Below, in pieces: positions 1-7,993 of a stretch of DNA of 17,638 bases. The stretch is from Clostridiales bacterium oral taxon 876 str. F0540 (GTDB taxonomy: Bacteria; Bacillota; Clostridia; Clostridiales; Clostridiaceae): NCBI GenBank assembly GCA_000466585.1, contig KE993466.1, forward strand, positions 1-17,638. Direction: 5' to 3'. The notes under the pieces were generated by a model. That model was given only the letters and a program-made list of their open reading frames with translations, had not been told where the DNA came from and did no database searches. The position numbers were made by a program, and so were the translations under genes. Numbering within the stretch: position 1 is the stretch's first letter; each line of letters starts with the position of its first letter.

Positions 1-34
1 GAGGTCGAGGGTTCGAGCCCCTTCTGAGTCGCCA
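1..34 (+). tRNA. tRNA, 3' part only (isotype not determinable)
   Basis: The first 34 bases are the 3' end of a tRNA cut by the window edge. A T-arm is visible: stem GAGGG (7-11), loop TTCGAGC (12-18), stem CCCTT (19-23). The 3' acceptor strand CTGAGTC (24-30), discriminator G31 and an encoded CCA (32-34) follow. The 5' acceptor strand should therefore read GACTCAG. The anticodon lies outside the window, so the isotype cannot be read; a Lys tRNA would be plausible from the acceptor sequence but this is a guess. Confidence 0.9.
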
Positions 35-66
35 AAAAAGTATAGTTGAAAAACTATACTTTTTTG
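35..66 (+). terminator. Rho-independent terminator of the tRNA gene
   Basis: A hairpin with stem AAAAAGTATAGTT / AACTATACTTTTT and loop GAAA starts directly after the CCA end. It runs into a T-tract (TTTTTTGTTTTTTG), as expected for intrinsic termination of a tRNA transcript. Confidence 0.85.
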
Positions 67-106
67 TTTTTTGATACAATATACAATGCTATAAATCCTT
101 TTATTC

Positions 107-150
107 TTAAATAAATATATAAATATTTTTATATTTATATATTTATTTAA
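107..150. repeat. Perfect A/T-only 20-bp hairpin over the end of the glycosyltransferase gene
   Basis: Bases 107-126 are the exact reverse complement of 131-150, with a TTTT loop (127-130). The structure has no G or C and includes the TAA stop (143-145) of the minus-strand GT-C gene. It probably acts as the 3' end or stabilising structure of that operon's mRNA. There is no long T-tract on either side, so a standard intrinsic terminator is not proven. Confidence 0.75.
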
Positions 151-1435
151 ATAATATAGGACGGATTCGATATGAATTGATTAATTTCATCGAAAGCTCT
201 TTTGCTTCGAATATAACAAAAGCTGCAGAAATAGTTACTATAGGGATTATAGGAAACATATATCTTGAAAAACAGAAAAAAGGAAGATATATGCAGTTTG
301 TATAGATAACGGAGTTAATTAGTAATGAGAAATTGTTGTAAGTCTTTCTTTTAAATAAGTAGATAAAAATACTTGAAATAAATAAAGTTATTAAAAACAG
401 ATGATATTTTTTTACAGATGCGCTTTTAAAGCCTAATATTTCTCCCCAATAAAAAGGAGAACTAAACTGATGAACAGTTTTACCTACAGTATACCAATAT
501 ATATATTGAAGTGGTTTCTGGGGAACTAAAGTTTTTATTCGAAGCTTTGCAATTTCTGTTTCAGTTCTGTCATTTTCTATCTCATCATCAGTATATTTAA
601 AGTGTGATCTATCTATATACGAATCGCTTCCATCTTCGTCATTATAGTTGATATATGTTCCCTGAAGCATAGGGTTTCCGCTTGAAACGGTAAAGGGAAT
701 AAATGCATTATATAGTTTATAATTACGTATCCACCAAGGGCTCATTATTAAAACAAAAATTGACGACACTATAACAGTATATTTAATAATATACGATAAG
801 CTGTATTTTTTCTTTATCCACATAATTAATATAACTATAGGGAAGAGAGCTATAGGTGGCCTGAACAACGCTGAAAGTCCCCATATTACACCGCCTATTA
901 TGTAATATATAACTTTGTTGTTTTCAACAGCATACAAGCAAAAATAAATAAGCAATAAAAATAAAAATTTAAATATAACCTCAGTAAGAATTAAATTAGA
1001 TGCCCAAATCTCAGGTATATAAATAGCATCTAAAAACATTGCAATTAAACCTATTTTATTATTAAAAACTCTTCTTCCTATGAAAAATATCAATAAAAGC
1101 GATAGTGTTTGAAGAACAGCTTGCATAACTCTGAAAGCAGCAACACCATTTATAGCACCAAACAGTTTCATAAAAAATGATAAAATATAAGGCAAACCCG
1201 GCATTATAAAAACGGTAGGGCTGGCTGTATTCTTATAAGTTAATACACCTGTGGAAAGTAAAGTGTGAGCACTTCTTATATATTTAACATCATCATTATC
1301 GTAAGTTTCCAAGCTTCCTAGTAAAGTTGAATTTCCATATTTAAATATTGTATATAGGCAAATGAATAAAAATATGCTTGAAATGATTAGTAAGCTAATC
1401 TTTATAAAACGTGATTCGTTTTTTAAACTAAACAT
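143..1435 (-). CDS. GT-C membrane glycosyltransferase (GT39/ArnT-like)
   Basis: A 430-aa polytopic membrane protein. The N-terminal helix (about 12-33) is followed by an extracytoplasmic loop with the acidic pair D48-D49, then STGVLTY and a PGLPY segment near 79. This is the usual layout of GT39/ArnT-type enzymes, which take a sugar from a polyprenyl phosphate and transfer it on the outer face of the membrane; the acidic residues of the first loop are the usual catalytic or metal site. About ten further hydrophobic helices follow. I start at the ATG at 1433-1435, because AGGAGG lies a few bases upstream; the longer frame back to 1501 would have this RBS inside it and would run into the neighbouring gene. 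It is the last gene of a four-gene operon starting at 2834. The acceptor is unknown; teichoic acid, another wall polymer or a surface protein are possible. Confidence 0.82.
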   Translation of the reverse strand: MFSLKNESRFIKISLLIISSIFLFICLYTIFKYGNSTLLGSLETYDNDDVKYIRSAHTLLSTGVLTYKNTASPTVFIMPGLPYILSFFMKLFGAINGVAAFRVMQAVLQTLSLLLIFFIGRRVFNNKIGLIAMFLDAIYIPEIWASNLILTEVIFKFLFLLLIYFCLYAVENNKVIYYIIGGVIWGLSALFRPPIALFPIVILIMWIKKKYSLSYIIKYTVIVSSIFVLIMSPWWIRNYKLYNAFIPFTVSSGNPMLQGTYINYNDEDGSDSYIDRSHFKYTDDEIENDRTETEIAKLRIKTLVPQKPLQYIYWYTVGKTVHQFSSPFYWGEILGFKSASVKKYHLFLITLFISSIFIYLFKRKTYNNFSLLINSVIYTNCIYLPFFCFSRYMFPIIPIVTISAAFVIFEAKELSMKLINSYRIRPILFK

Positions 1436-1446
1436 TATATATCCTC

Positions 1447-1800
1447 CTATTTTTTTGATACGAAATAAGCTCCCAGAACTATAAGGAGTATCCCTGCCCA
1501 TCTTGTAGGAGGAACTTTCTCTTTAAATATAAGAATCGCTGCAAAAGCTGCTGCAACATAGCATAAACTCTGAAGAGGGTAAACTAAAGATAAGTCTGCT
1601 TTTGATAAAATGTAAAGCCAAATCACAGTTGCGAATCCATATAAGACAAGTCCTGAAAAAATGTATATATTCATAAATAGTTTTAATATTGAGCTTAAGT
1701 TAAATTGTAGGCTAGTGTTATTGAGGCCTATCTTCCAAAGAGTTTGACCGGAAACTAATAGTAATATATTAACGACCAGCAATCCATATAGTTTATTCAT
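1447..1800 (-). CDS. Small EamA/SMR-type transporter, ArnE/ArnF-like lipid-sugar flippase subunit
   Basis: A 117-aa protein with four predicted membrane helices (about 5-22, 36-58, 67-91, 97-115) and the typical final part PLQSLCYVAAAFAAILIFKE ending in ILLIVLGAYF. Proteins of this half-size EamA/SMR class include ArnE/ArnF, which move undecaprenyl-phosphate-aminoarabinose across the membrane. Here it lies between a GT2 carrier-loading enzyme and a GT-C transferase, so flipping of a polyprenyl-phosphate sugar is the natural inference. The start at 1800 has GGAGG five bases upstream, and the gene overlaps the end of the preceding one by 8 bp. Only one such subunit is present, so it may work as a homodimer or replace a GtrA-type flippase. 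Confidence 0.72.
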   Translation of the reverse strand: MNKLYGLLVVNILLLVSGQTLWKIGLNNTSLQFNLSSILKLFMNIYIFSGLVLYGFATVIWLYILSKADLSLVYPLQSLCYVAAAFAAILIFKEKVPPTRWAGILLIVLGAYFVSKK

Positions 1801-2134
1801 TATCAGCCTCCGAAGTATTTTTTAGTATAGCAAGTTCTTGGGTAAGATTTATAACTCTTCTCTTTAAATCTGAGATCTCAATTGTTAGTAAAAACACTAA
1901 TAAAAAGCTAAAGATTATTCCGGTAACAAATAGGAGTGCAGGTGGATAATAAATTCCAATCTTCTTTGAAATACCATCCAGCATACCTTTGTTAATACTT
2001 AAAATAATTAATACTGATGAAATGGCAAGCCAAAATATACAGTATCTAAGATCTAACCTTCTTTTTCGAGAGTAATAGATTGTTACAAACATAAATATTA
2101 GTGATAAAAATGTACAATATAGATAAACGTTCAT
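1793..2134 (-). CDS. DUF2304 family membrane protein
   Basis: A 113-aa protein with three hydrophobic segments (about 4-20, 31-47, 66-87) and a basic loop SRKRRLDLRY between the first two. A charged amphipathic C-terminus follows (from about 88, heptad-like, possibly a short coiled coil). This pattern, and the place directly after a DPM1-like GT2 gene, fit DUF2304. Members of that family are commonly found beside polyprenyl-phosphate glycosyltransferases and may assist or anchor them; no biochemical function is established that I can rely on. The neighbouring GT2 has no membrane anchor of its own, which makes an anchoring role attractive but unproven. It is translationally linked to the downstream flippase gene by an 8-bp overlap. 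Confidence 0.72.
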   Translation of the reverse strand: MNVYLYCTFLSLIFMFVTIYYSRKRRLDLRYCIFWLAISSVLIILSINKGMLDGISKKIGIYYPPALLFVTGIIFSFLLVFLLTIEISDLKRRVINLTQELAILKNTSEADNE

Positions 2135-2159
2135 GTTAGCCTCCTTATGTTCAATGATT

Positions 2160-2834
2160 TTAAAGAATAATTGAAAGAGTGACCTTAATCATGTAATAAG
2201 CAGATTTTATAGGTGTTATTGAAGACTTACCGCCCTGCCTGTATTTCATTTCCACCGGTATCTCTTTTAGTCTGATGCCCTGTGAAGAGGAACTTACTAT
2301 GGTTTCAACTTCCGGGTAGTCTGATGGATAGTAGTCTGAAAAAAGCTTTATGGTTTTTTTGTTTACGGCTCTGTAGCCGGAAGTAGTATCAAAAATAGGC
2401 TGATGTATAATTAAAGAAACCAATTTTGAAAAATACCTTATTCCAATACTTCTAAACAAACTTGGAACATAATTAGATTTATCTACAAAACGAGAACCAA
2501 TAGTCATGTCAGCAGTATTATCAATAATAGGCTGAATAAGCTGAGGAAGATAAGAAGGATCATGCTGCCCATCACCATCTATTTGCACTGCAATATCATA
2601 ATTGTTATATAGTGCATATAGATAACCTGTCTGAACGGCACCGCCTATGCCCACATTGCGAGTAAGATTTATAACTTTTGCGCCTGCCTGAGAAGCCTTC
2701 TTATAAGTATTATCGCTGGAACCATCATTGACTACTAAAACATCTACACCTAAATTACAATTATATATATTTGTTACTACGGTATGGATAGTAGCTTCTT
2801 CGTTATACGCCGGTATAATAACTAAAACTTTCAT
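2160..2834 (-). CDS. GT2 glycosyltransferase, DPM1-like (polyprenyl-phosphate sugar synthase)
   Basis: A 224-aa GT-A fold enzyme. It begins IIPAYNEE, has the nucleotide-binding DGSSDNT (37-43), the DXD metal motif in QIDGDGQHD (84-92), GSRF near 114 and TTSGYRAV near 150. These are hallmarks of dolichyl/undecaprenyl-phosphate glycosyltransferases, which load a sugar from a nucleotide donor onto a lipid carrier on the cytoplasmic side. It ends without the pair of C-terminal helices found in CsbB/GtrB-type relatives, so it probably associates with the membrane through a partner such as the DUF2304 protein. AAAGGAG lies 7 bases before the ATG. It is the first gene of the operon, with 25 bp to the next one. 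Confidence 0.85.
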   Translation of the reverse strand: MKVLVIIPAYNEEATIHTVVTNIYNCNLGVDVLVVNDGSSDNTYKKASQAGAKVINLTRNVGIGGAVQTGYLYALYNNYDIAVQIDGDGQHDPSYLPQLIQPIIDNTADMTIGSRFVDKSNYVPSLFRSIGIRYFSKLVSLIIHQPIFDTTSGYRAVNKKTIKLFSDYYPSDYPEVETIVSSSSQGIRLKEIPVEMKYRQGGKSSITPIKSAYYMIKVTLSIIL

Positions 2835-2861
2835 TTTTTTCTCCTTTCATTCGAAAACACT

Positions 2862-2899
2862 GGGTAACTTAAGACATTCGCTTAGCTCATAAGTTACCC
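2862..2899 (-). promoter_or_regulatory. Inverted repeat in the leader of the glycosylation operon
   Basis: GGGTAACTT (2862-2870) and AAGTTACCC (2891-2899) are perfect 9-bp arms around a 20-base loop, 28 bases upstream of the GT2 start codon. In the minus-strand mRNA this forms a leader hairpin just before the RBS. It has no T-tract, so an operator or a leader RNA structure is more likely than a terminator. It does not match a riboswitch class I recognise. Confidence 0.5.
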
Positions 2900-2993
2900 G
2901 TTGAATTAACTAAGTCAATTTTAATTATAAAGCCTATTTTTAAAAACTATCTTTCATAATTCTTAAGAATTTCTTAAAATGGATACGATTTGA

Positions 2994-3040
2994 AGAATAA
3001 AAAAATTAAGCTGAAACAATTAAATGTTTCAGCTTAATTT
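2994..3040 (-). terminator. Rho-independent terminator of the dnaD-like/dnaI operon
   Basis: A 16-bp perfect stem (3003-3018 with 3025-3040, containing AAGCTGAAACA) and a 6-base loop lie just after the stop codon of the minus-strand helicase-loader gene. On the minus strand the stem is followed by seven consecutive Ts (opposite 2999-3005). Confidence 0.85.
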
Positions 3041-3041
3041 C

Positions 3042-4025
3042 CTATTTAGCCTTGCTTAAATTTTTCTTTATTCTAATATCATCGCCAAAGAACTTATAAA
3101 GTCCAAAGTTTCCCAGAAGTCTTGAGCTGATTCTTTCAGAATAGATTTGAAGTATTTCTTCTAGGGTGCAATTCGTTGATACTATCATTTTCTTATTTTT
3201 TAATATCTTTTTATTTAACAGATTAAACAGTTCTGTTTTTGAAAAATCACTTATCTGCTCAGTTCCAAGGTCATCAATAATAAGCATATCACAATTTATT
3301 ATTAAGTCCTCTAAAAGCTCATCTCCATTAAAACGTATAGTCTTTAAGTTTTGTATAAGATTTTCCGCAGTTCTGTATACCACTAAATACCCTTTATCTA
3401 AAAGCTCTTTTGCAATACAATTTGATAAAAAGGTTTTTCCTGTGCCTGAATTTCCATAAAACAAGAAGTTTTCGTTTGAAGAATCAAAGGTTCTAATAAA
3501 ATTCATGGATCTGGTAACTATTTTCTCCATGTTTTTTCTTGGACTTTCTGGTTCGTTTGAAGCTTTCCTTGAAGAATAGTATTCAATATTAAAGTTATCA
3601 AAATTATTTTCTTTAGTAAGTTCATTTAAATCAGAATTTTTATAATAAATTCTAACCAGGTTCTGCTTATAGCAGGAACACTTTGTATTGCCAATAAAGC
3701 CCGTATCCCTGCACTTTTCACATTTGTAGTGCATGTCTAAATAATTTATAGCATAGCCGTGAGAAAATAGAAGCTCTGACTTTTTCATTCTAAGGTCTCT
3801 TATTTTTTCTCTAAGATTATTTAAATACTCATCTCTGTTTTTAATGTCTTTAAAAGCGCTTATAGAAACTTCTACACTTAACTTCCCAATTTGATTTTCA
3901 AGTTCTAAAACCTGAGGGAGCTTCTGCTCAATTTCTTTTCTGCGCTGAGCAAGAGCCTTTTCTTCACTTTCTCTTAAGTTATCATAAATTTTTAGTATTT
4001 CAGCTTGATATCCTTTAATCATCAC
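3042..4025 (-). CDS. dnaI: DnaI/DnaC-type helicase loader, AAA+ ATPase
   Basis: A 327-aa cytoplasmic AAA+ protein that loads the replicative helicase. The N-terminal third is charged and probably helical. A zinc-binding cluster follows with C102, C105, C116 and C118 (CEKC ... CSC). The ATPase core has Walker A GNSGTGKT (191-198), Walker B LIIDD (248-252), a sensor Asn in STN (about 285) and an arginine in ERISSRL (about 299-303), as in the DnaC/DnaI family. Length fits the family. The gene overlaps the upstream DnaD-like gene by 11 bp, so the two are co-transcribed and likely coupled. Two adjacent ATGs (4023-4025 and 4020-4022) could both serve as start; GGGAG lies about 10 bases before the first. 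Paralogous phage-type DnaC proteins exist, but the pairing here fits the chromosomal loader. Confidence 0.88.
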   Translation of the reverse strand: MMIKGYQAEILKIYDNLRESEEKALAQRRKEIEQKLPQVLELENQIGKLSVEVSISAFKDIKNRDEYLNNLREKIRDLRMKKSELLFSHGYAINYLDMHYKCEKCRDTGFIGNTKCSCYKQNLVRIYYKNSDLNELTKENNFDNFNIEYYSSRKASNEPESPRKNMEKIVTRSMNFIRTFDSSNENFLFYGNSGTGKTFLSNCIAKELLDKGYLVVYRTAENLIQNLKTIRFNGDELLEDLIINCDMLIIDDLGTEQISDFSKTELFNLLNKKILKNKKMIVSTNCTLEEILQIYSERISSRLLGNFGLYKFFGDDIRIKKNLSKAK

Positions 4026-5004
4026 TATTATTCTCCCATCCTAAGAGCTTCTTCTCAAGTTCATCAAAGTTATAGGTTCTCTGCTCAAAGTTGTTAAAGG
4101 TACTGTTTTGATTTGGTTTATAATTTGAGGTTCTCTTTATTTGTGTAGTCTTTACATCCTTTTTAGCTATGGCCTCCAGGCTTGTTAATCCATCCTTGTA
4201 CCAGCTGCCTAAAATACCATCGATATATTTAAATTCTGTTTTATTTATTCTTTCAAAGCATATATCACAGGCTTTAAATATAACTTCAAGAGGAAACTTG
4301 TAAACATTAATCCACTTATCCAGCATGTCTTCTTGGGGCTTCATAACCTCCCCATCCTTTATACCCAGATAATTAAGTATTTTTTTAATCTTAATCCATT
4401 TGTCTTCATGACGTTTTATAAAGGTTTGAGCTTCTTCGATAGTCTTTATTTTAGCATCATACCAGGCTATAGCAATTCTCTCAATGTACCTATAGTCCGT
4501 CTTTCCTTTTGAAACACAATATTGAATTAAAAGAAGTATTAGTTCAAGAGGGAAATTATATTCCTTCTGCCAGCCTATATAAAGGCTCATTTCCTTTGTA
4601 GAAAGCGGTCTTCCAAGAAGCTTTTCTATATCCTGAAGCATATCTTTAGTTGTATTTTTATTAAGCTCCTGAAGTAAGTTTACATTTTCATTGCTTTCTG
4701 CTGCCTGATCGGTTAAATCTAAAAATTGTATATTGAAGTTTCCCATGTTATCAATAGGAACCAGCTTTATTACACCTTCATCGTTCCAATAGTTCCATGC
4801 GTTTAGTACATCTGTTTCTAATAAATGAAGAGTGCTCGCCATTATAGAGGCGCTTACCCCTAATTCTCCAGAAGTACAGTATTTAAGCCCAAGTATATAT
4901 ACCTTAACAAAATCTCCACGTGCTTTAGTCATATAGTTATCTATGAAAACGTTGCTCACAGGTGTGTAATCTTGAGCTTTACTCTTAAACATAAAAGTGC
5001 TCAT
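4015..5004 (-). CDS. DnaD-like primosomal protein with two DnaB_2 domains
   Basis: A 329-aa protein with an N-terminal winged-helix-like region (about 15-95) and two successive DnaD/DnaB_2 repeats (about 118-197 and 205-283). Each repeat contains W..EY/VY.FPLE and a closing WY or SWY segment (IAIAWYDAKIKTIEEA and ILGSWYKDGLTSLEAI). Such proteins remodel origin or restart DNA and help place the helicase. In Bacillus subtilis the equivalent neighbour of dnaI is dnaB, which has the same domain type. I prefer the ATG at 5002-5004, preceded by AAAGGAAGG; the upstream extension to 5088 would encode an unusual hydrophobic segment. The C-terminus (from about 284) is polar and probably disordered. Confidence 0.85.
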   Translation of the reverse strand: MSTFMFKSKAQDYTPVSNVFIDNYMTKARGDFVKVYILGLKYCTSGELGVSASIMASTLHLLETDVLNAWNYWNDEGVIKLVPIDNMGNFNIQFLDLTDQAAESNENVNLLQELNKNTTKDMLQDIEKLLGRPLSTKEMSLYIGWQKEYNFPLELILLLIQYCVSKGKTDYRYIERIAIAWYDAKIKTIEEAQTFIKRHEDKWIKIKKILNYLGIKDGEVMKPQEDMLDKWINVYKFPLEVIFKACDICFERINKTEFKYIDGILGSWYKDGLTSLEAIAKKDVKTTQIKRTSNYKPNQNSTFNNFEQRTYNFDELEKKLLGWENNSDD

Positions 5005-5059
5005 CAAACCACAACCTTCCTTTGCTAATTTTATACAATATGTGGTATCGTACATAATA

Positions 5060-5088
5060 ATTATAACAAAATATAGAGGTAGTAACAA
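5060..5088 (-). promoter_or_regulatory. Promoter of the dnaD-like/dnaI operon
   Basis: On the minus strand a -35 TTGTTA (5083-5088) and a perfect -10 TATAAT (5060-5065) are separated by exactly 17 bases. The predicted start of transcription, near 5053, gives a leader of about 50 bases before the ATG at 5004. This also supports the shorter protein start. Confidence 0.65.
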
Positions 5089-5216
5089 CAGCAGACAGGA
5101 TATCTTAAATATTAACAGCTAGTAAATTTTTATTCATATTTTAGTATTTTATAGAAAAATAATTATAATAATTGTCAAATTTGGTTATATTACTTAAGGT
5201 GAGAGGAGAGATAGTA

Positions 5217-6413
5217 TTGAAGTTTTTCGACAGATGTAAAAAATACATAATAATAGCAGCAGTTTTTGGAACCTTTACTACATCCTATATCTTTATTACA
5301 GAAAATAAAGCTAATGCGTATGAATTCAGCATTGGTGACAAGGTAGTAGCCTATAGCATCGAAGACCAAAAAAGTTTAGATACAGTTAATTCTTTGGAAC
5401 AAGAAATAAAAAACAGATTTGGAGCCTCCCAGCTTAAGGAAGGCATAGCTGTAAACAAGGTAAGAGTACAGGAGGGTTCTGTAGTAAGTGACAAGTCTTT
5501 AAAACAAATTATACTTCAAAATTCCAAAATGGAAGTAGAGGGCTGTGCGATTCTTGCTAATAAGAAACAAATAGGCTTAGTTGCAAGTGAAAATGAAGGT
5601 AAGCAGGCTCTAGACAAATTAAAGGACTACTATGCAGCTAAAAGCGGTCTTTCTATTAAGGAAAGCAAATTAAAAACAGAAATCACATATTCAAAACAGA
5701 AAGATATTATATCAAACATAGACAGCATAGATGACGTTGTGGAAAGAGTAAAGGAAGCAAATTCTAGATTTAAAAACCCAGTAGTAGCTTTTGAACTTAA
5801 AGGTACAGAGGAAGTTAAGGAAGTTATAAGCCCTGGAACCAGTGTCACTACATCGGACGATATACCGGCAGGACAGACTAAGGTTCAAAGCAGCGGCAAA
5901 GAAGGTCAGAAGTTAGTTGTCAAAGAAGTAGTTATGGAGAATAACAAAGTCATAAGTACAACAGCTTTAAGCGAAAAGGTTATAACGGAGGCTCAAAACA
6001 AAATAGTTCTTCAAGGAAAGCCCAAAACTGCTGTGGCAGGATTAGCTTATTTAACTACGCCTTCAAGAGGAACTATATCCTCACCCTTTGGAGCAAGATG
6101 GGGAAAAATACATGAAGGAATAGACATTGCTGCAAATATAGGTGATCCAATTTATGCAGCCCTTGACGGTACTGTAGCTTATGCTGGTTGGGAAACAGGC
6201 TATGGAAACTTTATTCAAATAAAACATGCTGATGGAGTTTTAACAGCTTATGGTCACTGCAGTAAGATTCTAGTTGCTGTAGGTGATACAGTTAAAAAAG
6301 GTGATAAAATCGGCGAGGTAGGAAACACAGGGAACAGCACAGGTCCCCACCTTCATTTTGAAGTGAGGGTTAATGGAGTTGCAAAGGATCCAATGGCGTA
6401 CTTGAATAAATGA
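5217..6413 (+). CDS. Exported G5 and M23 domain peptidoglycan endopeptidase
   Basis: A 398-aa exported protein. It has an N-terminal signal or anchor helix (about 10-27) ending near ANA (32-34), a mostly helical linker, a G5 domain (about 195-268, ending KIVLQGKPK) and a C-terminal LytM/M23 peptidase domain. The zinc ligands are H299 and D303 (HEGID) and H380 (HLH, 378-380), with H347 in YGHC, so the active site is complete. It likely cuts peptide cross-bridges of peptidoglycan outside the cell. The start is the TTG at 5217, with AGGAG 8 bases upstream; an earlier TTG at 5172 has no RBS. A -10-like TATAAT at 5164-5169 would give a 40-base leader. The gene is single and ends in a strong terminator. 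Confidence 0.87.
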   Translation: MKFFDRCKKYIIIAAVFGTFTTSYIFITENKANAYEFSIGDKVVAYSIEDQKSLDTVNSLEQEIKNRFGASQLKEGIAVNKVRVQEGSVVSDKSLKQIILQNSKMEVEGCAILANKKQIGLVASENEGKQALDKLKDYYAAKSGLSIKESKLKTEITYSKQKDIISNIDSIDDVVERVKEANSRFKNPVVAFELKGTEEVKEVISPGTSVTTSDDIPAGQTKVQSSGKEGQKLVVKEVVMENNKVISTTALSEKVITEAQNKIVLQGKPKTAVAGLAYLTTPSRGTISSPFGARWGKIHEGIDIAANIGDPIYAALDGTVAYAGWETGYGNFIQIKHADGVLTAYGHCSKILVAVGDTVKKGDKIGEVGNTGNSTGPHLHFEVRVNGVAKDPMAYLNK

Positions 6414-6432
6414 TGAATATAGAATGAATGAG

Positions 6433-6458
6433 AAAAATCCCCTAGCGGGGATTTTTTC
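6433..6458. terminator. Bidirectional Rho-independent terminator
   Basis: AAAAATCCCC / GGGGATTTTT with a TAGC loop. It lies 20 bases after the M23 gene and directly before the stop codon of the convergent regulator gene. It has a T-run on each strand and so serves both genes. Confidence 0.9.
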
Positions 6459-7742
6459 TTATATTAAAAGGTTTCTTCTTCCATGTTTGTTTTTAAAGTA
6501 ATTAAGCTTATCAAAATATTTTTCTTCTTGAGTTATTATATACAAGTCTTCATACAATAGGATTAAGTCATAGGTGTAGTTTTCTGAAGTATAATATTTT
6601 TCGCATTTCTTCAGATAGTTTTTGGCTTTTGTAAATTTTTTTTTGAGAAAATATATATGACCTAGAACAAAGCAATAATCCATTTTATATTTTTTATCAA
6701 GCTTATCATAGGATAGTTTACTACATGCATTTAAAGCTTCTTCATAATTATTTAAGTTAAAGCTTAATATTATTTTTTGGAGGCTAAGCTTGCACAGCAT
6801 GCTCTCATTATCTGAAAAATCCTGTTCATAGTTTTTAATTAAATCAAAAGCCTTATTAAATTCTTTACAGTATCTTAATGTATTGATGTAACTCATATAA
6901 CACCTGCCTAGTTCTTCATTATTATCTATATATTTAAAAAGATAAATGCTTTTTTTTATATGTTTGATAGAATTCTTATAATCACCAATATTATAGTAAG
7001 CTATATTTAAAGACCAATGGATATGAGGCATTATCTGATTGTAACAAATGTTATTGTTTAATGTTGTAAACCCTTCTAACAAAGCAATTGTATTGCTAAA
7101 TTTGTTTAAGTTATTAAATACAAATCCAAGATTATTATGAATAACAAAGTTAATAAATGAATCGGATTTTTTATAATCAAGTAAATACTTTTTTCCAATA
7201 AGTAGATAATGCTCTGCCTTTATGTAGTTTGAGTTTTTTAGCATTATTTTGCACAATGCATTAAGTGCATTAGCAAAATTTATAACATTGGCTTCTTGAA
7301 TGGTATTGTTACACTTTTCATAAGTATTTATATATTTTCTTAACAGTTTAATAGAATCATTATCATAGTTGATGCGATAATAAGACATGCCTAAATAAAA
7401 ATATTTATTAAAATCTTCTATTTTATTGAAGCTTTCAAAATCAATTTCAAACTTCTTAATTATTTTTAAGTATTCTTCGCTTAAATACATTTCCGATAAA
7501 TATGAAATAGAATATAAGTCTGGTTCAAGATGATTATTATAATCTAAATCGGTAAAAAAATAGCTTATAGGTACACAAAGTTTATTAGAAATATATTTTA
7601 ACTGAGCTATAGAAGGTTCTAACACATTGGTTTCAATTTTACTTAAAAGGGACCTGTCCATAAAGTTGCCGCAAAGTTCTTTTTGTGACAGTTTATTTTT
7701 AAGTCTCAAGTCTTTTATCTTTATACCTATATTGTTTTCCAT
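6459..7742 (-). CDS. RRNPP-type peptide-responsive transcriptional regulator (XRE HTH plus TPR)
   Basis: A 427-aa protein. Residues about 6-60 form an XRE helix-turn-helix (IKDLRLKNKLSQKELCG ... SLLSKIE ... LKYISNKLCVPISYFF). The rest is a long series of helical TPR-like repeats, for example YYNIGDYKNSIKHIKKSIYL and YKMDYCFVLGHIYFLKKKFT. This architecture and length are those of the RRNPP family (PlcR, Rgg, clostridial Qsr-like regulators), which bind a re-imported signal peptide through the TPR domain. The gene is divergent from the RiPP cluster, so control of that cluster is the obvious inference. The start has AAGGAG 7 bases upstream. RRNPP genes usually have the peptide gene immediately 3'; here a convergent gene leaves no room, so the peptide would have to come from the upstream region. 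A damaged second copy of the 5' end is at 14161-14292. Confidence 0.85.
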   Translation of the reverse strand: MENNIGIKIKDLRLKNKLSQKELCGNFMDRSLLSKIETNVLEPSIAQLKYISNKLCVPISYFFTDLDYNNHLEPDLYSISYLSEMYLSEEYLKIIKKFEIDFESFNKIEDFNKYFYLGMSYYRINYDNDSIKLLRKYINTYEKCNNTIQEANVINFANALNALCKIMLKNSNYIKAEHYLLIGKKYLLDYKKSDSFINFVIHNNLGFVFNNLNKFSNTIALLEGFTTLNNNICYNQIMPHIHWSLNIAYYNIGDYKNSIKHIKKSIYLFKYIDNNEELGRCYMSYINTLRYCKEFNKAFDLIKNYEQDFSDNESMLCKLSLQKIILSFNLNNYEEALNACSKLSYDKLDKKYKMDYCFVLGHIYFLKKKFTKAKNYLKKCEKYYTSENYTYDLILLYEDLYIITQEEKYFDKLNYFKNKHGRRNLLI

Positions 7743-7895
7743 AAGTATTCTCCTTGGTATACGGTTTCTTTTTCAACAGTATATCAAATAAATAAAAAAA
7801 TTTAAATTATTTGGAAAATTTATATTTTATCTTTATATTTATTAAGTTTTAAGAAGCAAGTTTAGATATTGGGAAAAGCTAATTATACTAAATTT

Positions 7896-7940
7896 AAATC
7901 TTATAAACTTGTGAATATTTTTCACAAGTTTATAAGATTT
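7896..7940. repeat. 20-bp perfect hairpin in the regulator/RiPP intergenic region
   Basis: Bases 7896-7915 are the exact reverse complement of 7921-7940 (inner part AACTTGTGAA / TTCACAAGTT), with loop TATTT. The right copy (about 14438-14484) keeps the inner arms TTGTGAA and TTCACAA but has lost the outer pairing. It could be an operator or an insulator hairpin between the divergent units; the following T-tract is poor. Confidence 0.7.
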
Positions 7941-7993
7941 TATTAAATATATATGAAAAATAAAGATTTCTAGAGTAAAAACAAAATAATTTA

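Noticed and set aside
3166..3459. 97-codon plus-strand open frame
   Set aside because: It lies antisense inside the well-supported helicase-loader gene, with low-complexity Ser/Phe/Lys-rich content typical of an antisense shadow.
5172..5216. Upstream TTG start for the M23 peptidase
   Set aside because: It lacks an RBS and would include the strong AGGAG site that serves the TTG at 5217.
5630..5848. Minus-strand open frame inside the M23 gene
   Set aside because: Antisense shadow of a gene with complete domain motifs, and no RBS.
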